From the NCBI GenBank assembly GCA_964647825.1, contig CAZYJL010000006.1, positions 62,001 to 126,000 on the forward strand: a DNA stretch of 64,000 nucleotides. The letters are read 5' to 3'. This DNA is from VFKI01 sp964647825. GTDB lineage: Bacteria; Pseudomonadota; Gammaproteobacteria; DSM-16500. Of the stretch, positions 8,995-18,168 are shown one piece after another; position 1 is the first letter of the stretch; each line of letters starts with the position of its first letter. The notes under the pieces were generated by a model. The model was not told the DNA's origin. It searched no databases and was given only the letters and a program-made list of their open reading frames with translations. The translations under genes and the position numbers were made by a program.

Positions 8995-10227
8995 TCAAAA
9001 GTTACCCTGAAACCAACCTTTCATTCTGCCCAGCACGCTTTTTAATCCACCTTGTCCAACATAATGACGCTGACTATCACGCTGTTGTATGCCATAGAGC
9101 AAAAGCCCAACACCCGTCGCATAAATAGGATTGTTAGCAATCATGGGTAAACCGCCAACACTTTGCGGTGCGCCAATACGCACCGGCATATGGAATACAC
9201 GTTCCGCAAGCTCTGTTGCATATGGCACGCTCGCCGCTCCGCCTGTCAAAACAATACCAGCAGGAATTAAATCACCAAAACCACTGCGACGAATTTCCGC
9301 AGCAGCTAACGTAAAAAGCTCTTCATATCGTGCTTCAACCACTTCTGCCAGCGCTCTTCGCGCTAAACGAACCGGTGCTCGGTCACCCGCTCTCGGCACA
9401 TGAATCATTTCTGCTGCATCAATGGGTTCTTGCAAAGCCGACGCATAATTTAGCTTAATTTCCTCTGCACATTTCGCTGGCGTCCGCAATGCAATTGCAA
9501 TATCACTCGTGACTTGATCACCGGCAATAGGAATCACTGCCGTGTGACGCACCGATCCTTCTGTAAAAATGGCAATATCCGTTGTCCCGCCACCAATATC
9601 AATCATACATACACCGAGCTCTTTTTCATCAGCTGTTAACACTGACTGACTCGAGGCAAACTGTTCAAGCACAATATCCGACACTGCCAATCCACAACGC
9701 TTTAAACACTTTACAATATTTTGTGCTGCACTCACTGCACCAGTCACAATATGCACACGCGCTTCAAGACGCACACCCGCCATCCCAACAGGCTCGCGGA
9801 TCGAATCTTGACTATCAATAATATATTCTTGAGGAAGGATATGCAGAATTTTTTGATCGGCAGGAATAGCAACTGCACGAGCTGCATCAATCACACGATC
9901 GACATCTGTTTGCGTGACTTCACGATCACGAATCGCAACAATACCGTGTGAATTAATACTACGAATATGACTTCCAGCAATGCCCGTGCAAGCAGAATAA
10001 ATCTGACAACCTGCCATCTGCTCTGCTTCTTCAACAGCCTGCTGAATAGAATGAACCGTCGACTCAATATTTACCACCACACCGCGCTTCAACCCCTGCG
10101 ATGCATGCGACCCCAAACCGACAACAGAAAGTGAACCATCGTCAGCAATTTCACCAACGAGCGCGATGACTTTTGATGTCCCAATATCGATGCCTGCAAT
10201 CAGGTCTCTGGCTGGCTTCTTTGCCAT
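8995..10227 (-). CDS. ftsA: Cell division protein FtsA
   Basis: Actin-like ATPase that ties FtsZ filaments to the inner membrane. The 410 residues include the phosphate-1 segment AGIDIGTSKV near the N-terminus, the phosphate-2 segment MIDIGGGTTDIA, and the adenosine motif VLTGGAA. The last residues (LGRMKGWFQGNF) form a short amphipathic helix that matches the known membrane-targeting tail. The gene lies between ftsQ and ftsZ with small gaps (34 and 20 bases), consistent with one transcript. Confidence 0.97.
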   Translation of the reverse strand: MAKKPARDLIAGIDIGTSKVIALVGEIADDGSLSVVGLGSHASQGLKRGVVVNIESTVHSIQQAVEEAEQMAGCQIYSACTGIAGSHIRSINSHGIVAIRDREVTQTDVDRVIDAARAVAIPADQKILHILPQEYIIDSQDSIREPVGMAGVRLEARVHIVTGAVSAAQNIVKCLKRCGLAVSDIVLEQFASSQSVLTADEKELGVCMIDIGGGTTDIAIFTEGSVRHTAVIPIAGDQVTSDIAIALRTPAKCAEEIKLNYASALQEPIDAAEMIHVPRAGDRAPVRLARRALAEVVEARYEELFTLAAAEIRRSGFGDLIPAGIVLTGGAASVPYATELAERVFHMPVRIGAPQSVGGLPMIANNPIYATGVGLLLYGIQQRDSQRHYVGQGGLKSVLGRMKGWFQGNF

Positions 10228-10261
10228 TTTTATTTCTTCCAGTTCTTTTCATTTTCAGACG

Positions 10262-11002
10262 TTACGACGTTTTTTTCCATCGTACAGCAAACCCATCCGC
10301 ATAACGCAAATCAACATAGTCTACTTTATCCGCACGATTTCCAACAATGTGCGAATACACTTTCACAAAATGATTCATGCGAGTCAAGATATCTTTATGA
10401 CCAAGATGCAACCAAATGCCGTTTGCTAATTGTACATTCACCGATTGCATTGGTGTAAATTCAATTTTAGCAATATGTGTACCCAGAGGCTGTAACTGAA
10501 CGTTCATTTGACGATAAAAATCTAACAGTGTTAATTGCATTCCTTCTGGCCCAATGAAAGCGGGTAACGCAGATGGAAATGTTTTTTTATCTGGCGAAAA
10601 AATAATACCTGCTGCACTCATCAATCCATTTTGATTCCAATAAGCAACAGGTTCACGCTCATGAATTGCAATTACAACCTCATCTGGCCAAATACGCATG
10701 ACTTGCGCATCCGCTACCCAAGGCATCTGCAGCAAGTGTTCACGAATCTTTGCCGGACGCAACGAAAAAAAACCACCACTCATGAGTGGTAACAAACTTT
10801 CTTGCAGTTTTTGATGATCCACATGCACTGCACCGTGCACGCTGACGTGGTGCACAGGAAAAAGAATACGATGACGGCTATAATTTAAAACAGAAAAACA
10901 CGTAATACAGATAAAACAAAAAACAATTAAATTAAAATTAGACTGAAAAAAAACAAGCACAGGAGAAGAAGGATTTTTTCGTGTTCGTCGCAAGGTCGTC
11001 AT
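10262..11002 (-). CDS. ftsQ: Cell division protein FtsQ
   Basis: Bitopic divisome protein that links early division proteins with FtsL/FtsB and FtsI. The 246 residues begin with a basic cytoplasmic tail (TTLRRTRKN), then one membrane helix at about residues 17-40. A POTRA domain starts at VHHVSVHGAVHVDHQKL, and a periplasmic beta domain follows with the typical PWVADAQVMRIWPDEVVIAI pattern. ddl normally lies between murB and ftsQ; here only 28 bases separate murB from ftsQ and no ddl is present. The start is followed by a Lys/Arg-rich run as usual. Confidence 0.93.
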   Translation of the reverse strand: MTTLRRTRKNPSSPVLVFFQSNFNLIVFCFICITCFSVLNYSRHRILFPVHHVSVHGAVHVDHQKLQESLLPLMSGGFFSLRPAKIREHLLQMPWVADAQVMRIWPDEVVIAIHEREPVAYWNQNGLMSAAGIIFSPDKKTFPSALPAFIGPEGMQLTLLDFYRQMNVQLQPLGTHIAKIEFTPMQSVNVQLANGIWLHLGHKDILTRMNHFVKVYSHIVGNRADKVDYVDLRYADGFAVRWKKTS

Positions 11003-11030
11003 TCAAGCCTCCTGTCAGGAATGTACCGAA

Positions 11031-11936
11031 CTACTCCTCACCCAGCATACAGACTTCAGGCTGAAGCGCAACATCAAATACTTCGATGACTTTTTTTTGA
11101 ATCAGCGTAATCAAGGTCTCGATATCTCGTGCACACGCACCCCCACGATTCACGATAAAATTCGCATGCTTTTCTGAAACAGACGCACCGCCCACAGTAA
11201 GATTTTTCAAGCCAGCCGCTTCAATCAAGCGTGCAGCATAATCTCCCTCAGGATTTCGAAATACAGAACCACAATTAGGCAAGCCCGTCGGTTGTGCTGC
11301 GTTACGTTTTTCTAATAATGCACGAATCATCGCTAGTGATTTTTCACGCTCGCCTGCTTCCAAAATAAAACAAGCAGCAACAAACCATTCAGCAACAGGT
11401 TTTTTCACACAACGATAAGCGGCTTCAAATTCACTCGCTGCTCGCACACGCACGACACCTGCACGATCGACTGTTTCAACTTGCTGCACACGCTGCCATG
11501 TTTCTCCTCCATAACACCCTGCATTCATCGCTAATGCGCCACCAATAGTGCCAGGAATACCTGCCATGAACTCTACACCTGTTAACCCTAAACGTGCAGC
11601 AAAACGTGCAAACCCAGCACAAGAGACGCCCGCCTCAACACGCAACACATATTTTTCATCAGGCAACTGCGCCATTTGTTGCAACCCGCCTTGCGTCACA
11701 ATCACCGCCCCACGAATACCGCCATCTCGAATTAACACATTGCTACCTAAACCTAACCAAGTGACAGGTATATCTATAGGCAGCTTCTGTAAAAAAACAG
11801 CTAAATCTGCTTGCCCCTGAGGCTGATAGAGATAATCTGCAGCGCCGCCAACGCGTAACGAGGTATAACGTGCAAGACGTTCGTCTTGCAAGAGACGGCC
11901 TCGCAGCGCATCAATATCGGGTGTACCTAAGAACAT
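11031..11936 (-). CDS. murB: UDP-N-acetylenolpyruvoylglucosamine reductase MurB
   Basis: FAD- and NADPH-dependent reductase that makes UDP-MurNAc. At 301 residues it is the short type II form, which lacks the extra C-terminal segment of E. coli MurB. The FAD-binding core shows LRVGGAADYL, GLGSNVLIRDGG and GIPGTIGGALAMNAGCYGGE. The proton-donating Ser is in NCGSVFRNP and a late Glu is in LQPEVCMLG. Its start overlaps the murC stop by 10 bases, so the two are probably translationally coupled. Confidence 0.96.
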   Translation of the reverse strand: MFLGTPDIDALRGRLLQDERLARYTSLRVGGAADYLYQPQGQADLAVFLQKLPIDIPVTWLGLGSNVLIRDGGIRGAVIVTQGGLQQMAQLPDEKYVLRVEAGVSCAGFARFAARLGLTGVEFMAGIPGTIGGALAMNAGCYGGETWQRVQQVETVDRAGVVRVRAASEFEAAYRCVKKPVAEWFVAACFILEAGEREKSLAMIRALLEKRNAAQPTGLPNCGSVFRNPEGDYAARLIEAAGLKNLTVGGASVSEKHANFIVNRGGACARDIETLITLIQKKVIEVFDVALQPEVCMLGEE

Positions 11937-13387
11937 GTACTCGCCTCAGGTGAAACAAGTTTAATAGGCACCGCTTCGCGCAATTCTGTTGCAGCAAGAT
12001 GATTGGCCATGCCGCCAATTGTACCTGCACCTTGCATCATGACGACATCACCCTCCTGCAGCACCTCTTGCAACGTGGATGCTAAAGATTCCGGCGCATT
12101 CACTCGCCGTGCCACACACCCTTTTTCTCGCATACATTCAACTAATGCCGCGCTATTCGCGCCTGGAATCATTGCTTCACCTGCAGAATACACTTCAAGC
12201 AGAATGACTTGATCCGCTTGCATTAATACCTGACAAAAATCGTCAAATAAGTCTCGCGTCCGCGTATAACGATGCGGTTGATAGACCATCACAATACGTC
12301 GGTCTGGCCAACTTTGTCTTGCCGCTTGTAATGTTGCTGCAATTTCACGTGGATGATGCCCATAATCTTCCATCAATGTGATTTTCCCACCCTTTTCAAG
12401 CGCAAAATCACCATGTATCTGAAAACGGCGACCAATCCCTGCAAATTTTGCTAATGCTTGCAAAATAGCTGCATCCGGTACTTCTAACTGTGATGCGACC
12501 ACAATGGCAGCAAGTGCATTCAGCACATTATGTCGGCCCGGCAAATTAAGCGTCACATTTAATGGCGCGAGATCATTGGGTCTTTTAACAATAAACTGCG
12601 ACGTCATGCCTTTTTGTTGTAATGAATGCGCCTGCCATGTATCCCCATCTGAAAATCCATAATCAGTAAACGGACGCGGTACCAAATGCAACATGTCTCT
12701 GATCACTGGATCATCCACACACAGTACAGCAAGACCATAAAAAGGCAGGCGACGAATAAATTCAATAAACGCAGCACGCAACTCAGTAAAACTATTGTTA
12801 TAAGAAGATAAATGATCCGCATCAATATTGGTAACAATAGAAATCATTGGCTTAAGATGCAAAAAGGACACATCACTCTCATCCGCTTCTGCAACAAGGT
12901 ATTTCCCACTACCCAATTTCGCGTGACTTCCAGTACTATTTAATTGTCCACCAATCACAAAAGTCGGATCTTCATTCGCTTCTGCAAGGATAGCTGTGAC
13001 TAGGCTGGTTGTTGTCGTTTTACCATGCGTCCCTGCAATCGCAATGCCATAGCGAAAACGCATTAATTCACCTAACATTTCTGCACGCTGTACAATCGGT
13101 ATGTGCGCTGCGTTTGCTGCGACCAACTCTACATTCTCAGGTGATACAGCGGATGAACGCACGAGCACATCAGCCCCTTGAATGTGTTCAGCTGCGTGAC
13201 CGTAATAAATTCGTGCGCCGGCGAGCTGTAATCGCTTAGTCAATGCATTTTCAGCCACATCAGAGCCGGAAATAACATAGCCTTCACTCAACAATACCTC
13301 GGCAATGCCTGCCATACCCACGCCACCAATTCCAACAAAATGAATATGGCGGATCCTGCCCATCGCAAACGTCCAGTTCAATGACAC
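11927..13387 (-). CDS. murC: UDP-N-acetylmuramate--L-alanine ligase MurC
   Basis: Cytoplasmic Mur ligase that adds L-Ala to UDP-MurNAc using ATP. The N-terminal Rossmann motif is HFVGIGGVGMAGIAEVL, the P-loop is GTHGKTTT near residue 115, and the downstream ligase motifs include DADHLSSY and PGRHNVLNALAA. The 486-residue length is usual. It overlaps murG upstream by 10 bases and murB downstream by 10 bases, so this part of the operon is tightly packed. An internal ATG at codon 9 is an alternative start. Confidence 0.97.
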   Translation of the reverse strand: MSLNWTFAMGRIRHIHFVGIGGVGMAGIAEVLLSEGYVISGSDVAENALTKRLQLAGARIYYGHAAEHIQGADVLVRSSAVSPENVELVAANAAHIPIVQRAEMLGELMRFRYGIAIAGTHGKTTTTSLVTAILAEANEDPTFVIGGQLNSTGSHAKLGSGKYLVAEADESDVSFLHLKPMISIVTNIDADHLSSYNNSFTELRAAFIEFIRRLPFYGLAVLCVDDPVIRDMLHLVPRPFTDYGFSDGDTWQAHSLQQKGMTSQFIVKRPNDLAPLNVTLNLPGRHNVLNALAAIVVASQLEVPDAAILQALAKFAGIGRRFQIHGDFALEKGGKITLMEDYGHHPREIAATLQAARQSWPDRRIVMVYQPHRYTRTRDLFDDFCQVLMQADQVILLEVYSAGEAMIPGANSAALVECMREKGCVARRVNAPESLASTLQEVLQEGDVVMMQGAGTIGGMANHLAATELREAVPIKLVSPEASTCS

Positions 13388-14472
13388 TCCTCCTCACACA
13401 CTTTTACTATTTTTTCTGCTACATCGCTTTGACGTAGCGAAAAAGCCAATTCACCCATTTTTTTACAACGCTCAGGCGAAGCTTGCAACTCAAGTAACAA
13501 CATTGCCAAACTTGATTCATTCAGCTCTGATTGCGGAATCACAATTGCCGCCCCTGATCGTAACATAAACCCTGCATTTGCCGTTTGATGATCATCTGTT
13601 GCTGCAGGGAAAGGGACCAAAATAGCCCCTCTAGCAGCCATACATAACTCTGCAACAGTTAGTGCGCCGGCCCGCGAAAGCACAATATCAGACCATGCGT
13701 ATGCATTACTCATTTCATTGATAAATGGCACAACCTCTGCTTGCACACCTGCTTTTTGATATTGCGTGAGTGTGACAGAAAAATGCTTTTCTCCCGCCTG
13801 ATGAAGGACTTCCGGTCGCAATCCCGCAGGCAATTCAGCTAAAGCGCGCGGAACAATTTCATTGACTGCCAACGCACCTTGGCTACCGCCTAATACCAAT
13901 AAACGTAGAGGCCGACAAGGTGGTGACACCTCATCCTTTTTTAAAAAATCTGAGGAAGCGCTTGCAGTGATTTCTGCTCGCACCGGATTACCCACTGTCA
14001 GTACTTTCCGACTTGCTGCAAATGTATCAGGAAAAGCTTGCAACACTCTGCGTGCAACACGTGCCAGATAACGATTCGTTGTACCTGCGCGTGCATTCTG
14101 CTCATGAATAATCAAAGGATAACGCATCAACCATGCAGCAATACCGCCAGGCCCACTCACAAAGCCACCCATCCCAACAATCACATTGGGACGAAAAGTG
14201 AAAATGACCTGAATAGCTTGATAAACCGCGATCAACAAATAAAACGGCGCAAGAAATAACGCTTTTCCCTTTTTCCCTCGTATACCACTGACAGATAAAA
14301 AGTCTAACGGGATACCCTCAGCAGGGACTAGCTTTGCCTCAAGGCCTCGCTGCGTACCTAACCAGCGTATGGAGACACCCTTATCACGCAACACCCGGGC
14401 AATCGCTAACCCAGGAAAGACATGCCCCCCTGTTCCGCCCGCCATAATTAACACGCGCTCTAACTGTTTCAT
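13378..14472 (-). CDS. murG: Lipid II synthase MurG
   Basis: Peripheral inner-membrane glycosyltransferase that adds GlcNAc to lipid I to make lipid II. The N-terminal GGTGGHVFPGLA loop, the acceptor-site HEQNARAGTTNR, GGSQGALAVN, and the donor-site segment SRAGALTVAELC are visible. It has 364 residues. The gene begins 7 bases after the ftsW stop and its 3' end overlaps murC. Nothing is unusual. Confidence 0.97.
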   Translation of the reverse strand: MKQLERVLIMAGGTGGHVFPGLAIARVLRDKGVSIRWLGTQRGLEAKLVPAEGIPLDFLSVSGIRGKKGKALFLAPFYLLIAVYQAIQVIFTFRPNVIVGMGGFVSGPGGIAAWLMRYPLIIHEQNARAGTTNRYLARVARRVLQAFPDTFAASRKVLTVGNPVRAEITASASSDFLKKDEVSPPCRPLRLLVLGGSQGALAVNEIVPRALAELPAGLRPEVLHQAGEKHFSVTLTQYQKAGVQAEVVPFINEMSNAYAWSDIVLSRAGALTVAELCMAARGAILVPFPAATDDHQTANAGFMLRSGAAIVIPQSELNESSLAMLLLELQASPERCKKMGELAFSLRQSDVAEKIVKVCEEECH

Positions 14473-14479
14473 TACCCAT

Positions 14480-15592
14480 TCATCTCGCCGCTAACCGATT
14501 TTCATACTCAATACGTAACATAAATGCCAATGCTGCAAAATTTACCACCATACTGCTACCACCATAACTCACCAAGGGTAACGTCAATCCTTTTGTCGGC
14601 AAAATACCACAATTCACACCGACACTGACTATAAACTGAATCGCAAACCACAAACCCAAACCATATGCCAATAATCCTGCAAAATGTCGGTCAAGCAATT
14701 GCGCACGACGGCCAATTAAAAAAAATCGGACAATCAGCATAATAAAAAGCGCTATTAAGATAAAAAGCCCAATCAACCCCAACTCTTCTGCAATCACGGC
14801 AAACAAAAAATCTGTGTGTGCTTCAGGTAAATAAAAAAGTTTTTGAATACCTTGCCCCAGCCCTAAACCAAACCAACCACCGCGTCCAAAAGCAATCAAT
14901 GACTGCGATAATTGATAACCCGCACCATAAGGATCTGCAAAAGGATTCAAAAAGCCGGTCAAACGTGCCATACGATAAGGGGCAGCTACCGCCAGCAAAC
15001 TTAATGCGGCAATGACGACCAGAAAGATAAGCAAAAAATAACGCAAGCGCATACCTGCCAAAAACATCATGCCCAACGTCGTCACTAAAATAACCGCTGC
15101 CGCACCAAAATCAGGTTCTTTGAGTAATAAAACCGTTACCACACCCAATAAACCCAACGGTTTCAAAAAATGCAGAGGGGCAGTAATCGTCTCAGGTGGA
15201 TGGCGATACAAATAACCTGCCATGTAAATAATCACCGTCAGTTTTGCCAGTTCTGACACTTGAAAAGCGAGCGGCCCTATTTTTACCCAGCGTGCGCTAC
15301 CATTCACAACATGGCCAAGCCCTGGCAACAAAACCAACGCAAGTAACAACATGACACCGGCCAACAACACCGTGCCTGTTTTTTCCCAAAAAGAAGTCTC
15401 TACTTGAAAAATGACGACGGCCAATACGATGCCCAGCATCATATAAAAAAGCTGATGATAAAAATAATAAAAAGGCTGATGTAATTTTGCCGCAGACACA
15501 GCAATCGACGCAGAAGCAACCATCACCAAACCATATAAAATCAATGCTGCGGCAGGAAAAACAAGCCATCGATCAGGAATGAAATGTCTCAT
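14480..15592 (-). CDS. ftsW: Septal peptidoglycan polymerase FtsW (SEDS family)
   Basis: Integral membrane glycosyltransferase that works with FtsI during septation. The start at 15592 (MRHFIPDRW) is chosen because its ATG overlaps the murD TGA as ATGA. The frame is open for five more codons upstream. The 370 residues hold about ten membrane segments and the SEDS patterns KLTVIIYMAGYL, LLKEPDFGAAAV, QLSQSLIAFGRGGWFGLGLG and GLTLPLVSYGGSSM. It sits between murD and murG as in E. coli. Confidence 0.96.
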   Translation of the reverse strand: MRHFIPDRWLVFPAAALILYGLVMVASASIAVSAAKLHQPFYYFYHQLFYMMLGIVLAVVIFQVETSFWEKTGTVLLAGVMLLLALVLLPGLGHVVNGSARWVKIGPLAFQVSELAKLTVIIYMAGYLYRHPPETITAPLHFLKPLGLLGVVTVLLLKEPDFGAAAVILVTTLGMMFLAGMRLRYFLLIFLVVIAALSLLAVAAPYRMARLTGFLNPFADPYGAGYQLSQSLIAFGRGGWFGLGLGQGIQKLFYLPEAHTDFLFAVIAEELGLIGLFILIALFIMLIVRFFLIGRRAQLLDRHFAGLLAYGLGLWFAIQFIVSVGVNCGILPTKGLTLPLVSYGGSSMVVNFAALAFMLRIEYENRLAAR

Positions 15593-16923
15593 AAGGCATG
15601 CACACAATCAGTAAATACTTGACCACGGTGTGCAAAATCACGAAACATATCAAAGCTCGCGCAGGCAGGCGATAATAAAACACTTTCATTTGGCTGTACC
15701 GCCTGCGCTGCCAAACTCACCGCTTCCTCCATACTTTTTGCATGCTGAAAAGGAATACGCCCTGTCATCAGCACTTCTAATTCGGCTGCCGCTTCACCAA
15801 TTAAGATCACTTTTTTTACGTATTGCTCCATCACCGGTAACAACGGTGAAAAATCCGCATTTTTTCCAATGCCACCTGCGATTAACACAAATTTTTCTGC
15901 AGACACCGCGCCTAAACCGTACAATGCTGCTAACGTTGCACCGACATTTGTCCCTTTTGAGTCATTGTACCAACGCACCCCCGCATGCTCACGCACTAAC
16001 TGACAACGATGTGGCAGCCCAGCAAAATGGGTCAGCGTCCGCAACATGGCTTCCATCGAAAATCCTGCAGCGTGACCAATCGCCAGTGCTGCCAACGCAT
16101 TTGCATAGGAATGCTTGCCTACCATTTGTAGAGCACGCACAGGTAATAAACACTCTCGCCCGCGAGCCAAATAAATTTCTCCACGCTCTTCTAATAAACC
16201 AAACTGCTCTTCAAATGCAGGCACCCCTAAAGAAAAATAATATTTACGTGGAACGGGTGAAACACACTCCGTTAAAATATCATCGCGATTACACACAGCA
16301 ATTTCGCAATTCGTATAAATTTGCTGCTTCGCACGACAATACGCTGCAAAATCTGCATAACGATCTAAATGGTCTTCTGTAATATTCAATATTGTTGCGA
16401 CAGCCGGCCGCAATGACGAAGTTGTTTCTAATTGAAAGCTTGAAATTTCCAATACAAAAAGATCCGGCGGTGTATCTTGCAATAAGTCTAATGCCGGCTC
16501 GCCGAGATTGCCACCAACACGTACGTGACGTCCCGCTGCTTTCGCCATTTCACCTACTAACGTTGTCACCGTACTTTTTGCATTGGTGCCTGTAATGGCT
16601 ATCACAGGTGCTGTGACGTTACGTGCAAATAATTCTATATCCCCTATCACAGATTTTCCTTGTGCAGATTGACGGGCAATTTGCGGCTCTTGTAAGGAAA
16701 CACCCGGACTCACCACAATCACATCACCTTGATCTAATAACGCTTGATCAAACGCACCTAATGAAATGTTTACTTCTGGAAATTTGGCTTTAAAAGCATC
16801 TAGCAAAGGTGGTGCAACACGATTATCGGTGATCGCGACAGGATGCCCTTGCTGTAGCAAATATTTTGCTGCTGAAAACCCAGACTTGCCAAGCCCCACG
16901 ACCACATATAAAGGTTGCGCCAT
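15589..16923 (-). CDS. murD: UDP-N-acetylmuramoylalanine--D-glutamate ligase MurD
   Basis: Adds D-Glu to UDP-MurNAc-L-Ala. The 444 residues show the N-terminal GLGKSGFSAAKYL fold, the P-loop GTNAKSTVTT, NITEDHLDRY, and the late motif YNDSKGTNVGAT. The P-loop has Ala where many Mur ligases have Gly (GTNGKST). As the rest of the enzyme is intact I take this as natural variation. It begins 3 bases after the mraY stop and its TGA overlaps the ftsW start. A long open frame on the opposite strand within it is a shadow. Confidence 0.97.
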   Translation of the reverse strand: MAQPLYVVVGLGKSGFSAAKYLLQQGHPVAITDNRVAPPLLDAFKAKFPEVNISLGAFDQALLDQGDVIVVSPGVSLQEPQIARQSAQGKSVIGDIELFARNVTAPVIAITGTNAKSTVTTLVGEMAKAAGRHVRVGGNLGEPALDLLQDTPPDLFVLEISSFQLETTSSLRPAVATILNITEDHLDRYADFAAYCRAKQQIYTNCEIAVCNRDDILTECVSPVPRKYYFSLGVPAFEEQFGLLEERGEIYLARGRECLLPVRALQMVGKHSYANALAALAIGHAAGFSMEAMLRTLTHFAGLPHRCQLVREHAGVRWYNDSKGTNVGATLAALYGLGAVSAEKFVLIAGGIGKNADFSPLLPVMEQYVKKVILIGEAAAELEVLMTGRIPFQHAKSMEEAVSLAAQAVQPNESVLLSPACASFDMFRDFAHRGQVFTDCVHAL

Positions 16924-16926
16924 GTT

Positions 16927-18009
16927 TTACCTCAATTTGAGTGTTGCTAAACCCAATAAAACAAGAACAAATGTAATAATCCAAAAACGCACAATCACCC
17001 GTGGTTCGGGCCAACCTTTCATTTCAAAATGATGATGCAATGGCGCCATCCGAAAAATACGTCGCCCTGTCAGCTTAAAAGAAGCGACTTGTAAAATCAC
17101 GGATAATGTTTCTAGAACAAAAATGCCACCCATTAACATCAGTACAATTTCTTGACGCACAATCACTGCCAAAATACCGAGCGCCGCACCTAATGCCAAA
17201 GCACCCACATCTCCCATAAACACTTGTGCGGGATACGCGTTAAACCATAAAAATCCAAGACCCGCACCAACAAACGCACCACAAAAAACAATCAATTCAC
17301 CCGCACCAGAAATAAACGGAATCGTCAAATAATTTGCAAAATGAATATTGCCACTTGCATACGCAAAAACACCCAACGCTGCAGCGACCATTACTGCTGG
17401 CAAAATTGCTAATCCATCTAAACCATCTGTTAAATTCACTGCATTACTTGTGCCAACCACCACAATAAAAACCAACACAATAAAAAAAGGACCTAATGGC
17501 AGCCAAACATCTTTCAAAAAGGGGACTAATAATTGCGTTTCTACAGGTTGTGTTGCCGTAAAATACAAATAAAAACCTGCTGCAAAGCCTAACAAAGATT
17601 GCAATAAGAACTTATGTTTTGCAGATAAGCCGCGCCGCTTTTTACGAAATAATTTCAAATAATCATCACACCAACCAATGGCACCAAAACCTAATGTCAT
17701 TGCTAAAACAAGCCAAACGTATCGATTATGCAAATCACTCCATAACAACGTACTCAACGTAATTGTCATTAATATTAATGCGCCACCCATCGTTGGTGTG
17801 CCCGCTTTTGCAAAATGACTACTCGGACCGTCGTTTCGTACAACTTCACCAAAATGCGCACGACCCAACCAAGCAATCATGGCAGGCCCCGCAGCCAATG
17901 ATACAGAAAGCGCCGTTAATGCGCCTAAAATAGCACGCAAGGTTAAATACTGAATGACATGAAAAAAATGAAAATGCTGGGCTAACAATTCACCTAACCA
18001 AACCAACAT
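16927..18009 (-). CDS. mraY: Phospho-MurNAc-pentapeptide transferase MraY
   Basis: Transfers phospho-MurNAc-pentapeptide to undecaprenyl phosphate to form lipid I. It is a 360-residue polytopic protein of about ten helices. The conserved loops are visible: GWCDDYLKLF, NAVNLTDGLDGLA and the His cluster PLHHHFEMKGW. In E. coli murF lies directly upstream; here the 140 bp upstream hold only a palindromic repeat (18038-18168) and then murE. Confidence 0.97.
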   Translation of the reverse strand: MLVWLGELLAQHFHFFHVIQYLTLRAILGALTALSVSLAAGPAMIAWLGRAHFGEVVRNDGPSSHFAKAGTPTMGGALILMTITLSTLLWSDLHNRYVWLVLAMTLGFGAIGWCDDYLKLFRKKRRGLSAKHKFLLQSLLGFAAGFYLYFTATQPVETQLLVPFLKDVWLPLGPFFIVLVFIVVVGTSNAVNLTDGLDGLAILPAVMVAAALGVFAYASGNIHFANYLTIPFISGAGELIVFCGAFVGAGLGFLWFNAYPAQVFMGDVGALALGAALGILAVIVRQEIVLMLMGGIFVLETLSVILQVASFKLTGRRIFRMAPLHHHFEMKGWPEPRVIVRFWIITFVLVLLGLATLKLR

Positions 18010-18037
18010 AGACTATCCCCTCTGCTCTATTTTTTTA

Positions 18038-18168
18038 GGAACTATGAATAATTGAATATTTTTAATCTTTTTTATAAGAAAACAGAAAGTTTTCGAGGAT
18101 CAAATCCAATCAAAAAAAGTGTACTTGATATTAAAATGATTAAAAATGATCAATTATCAACAACTCCT
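18038..18168. repeat. Palindromic element family B, copy 1, at the expected murF position
   Basis: Outer arms (from 18038 and to 18168) are imperfect inverted repeats of about 30 bases around a core with AGAAAAC...GTTTTCGAGGATCAAATCC. The core is shared with copies at 34291-34412, 41650-41770 and, more distantly, 24392-24523. The right arm runs into murE and supplies its final codons and TGA stop. The element fills nearly the whole murE-mraY gap. Confidence 0.8.

Noticed and set aside
15630..16382. 250-codon open frame on the plus strand opposite murD
   Set aside because: Lies entirely within murD; its composition (many Leu, His, Pro, Thr) is what the complement of a coding frame gives, and it has no ribosome site.
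16565..16590. MurD P-loop with Ala in place of Gly suspected as a defect
   Set aside because: The Lys-Ser-Thr core and all other motifs remain; I believe similar Ala forms occur in MurD of other gammaproteobacteria.
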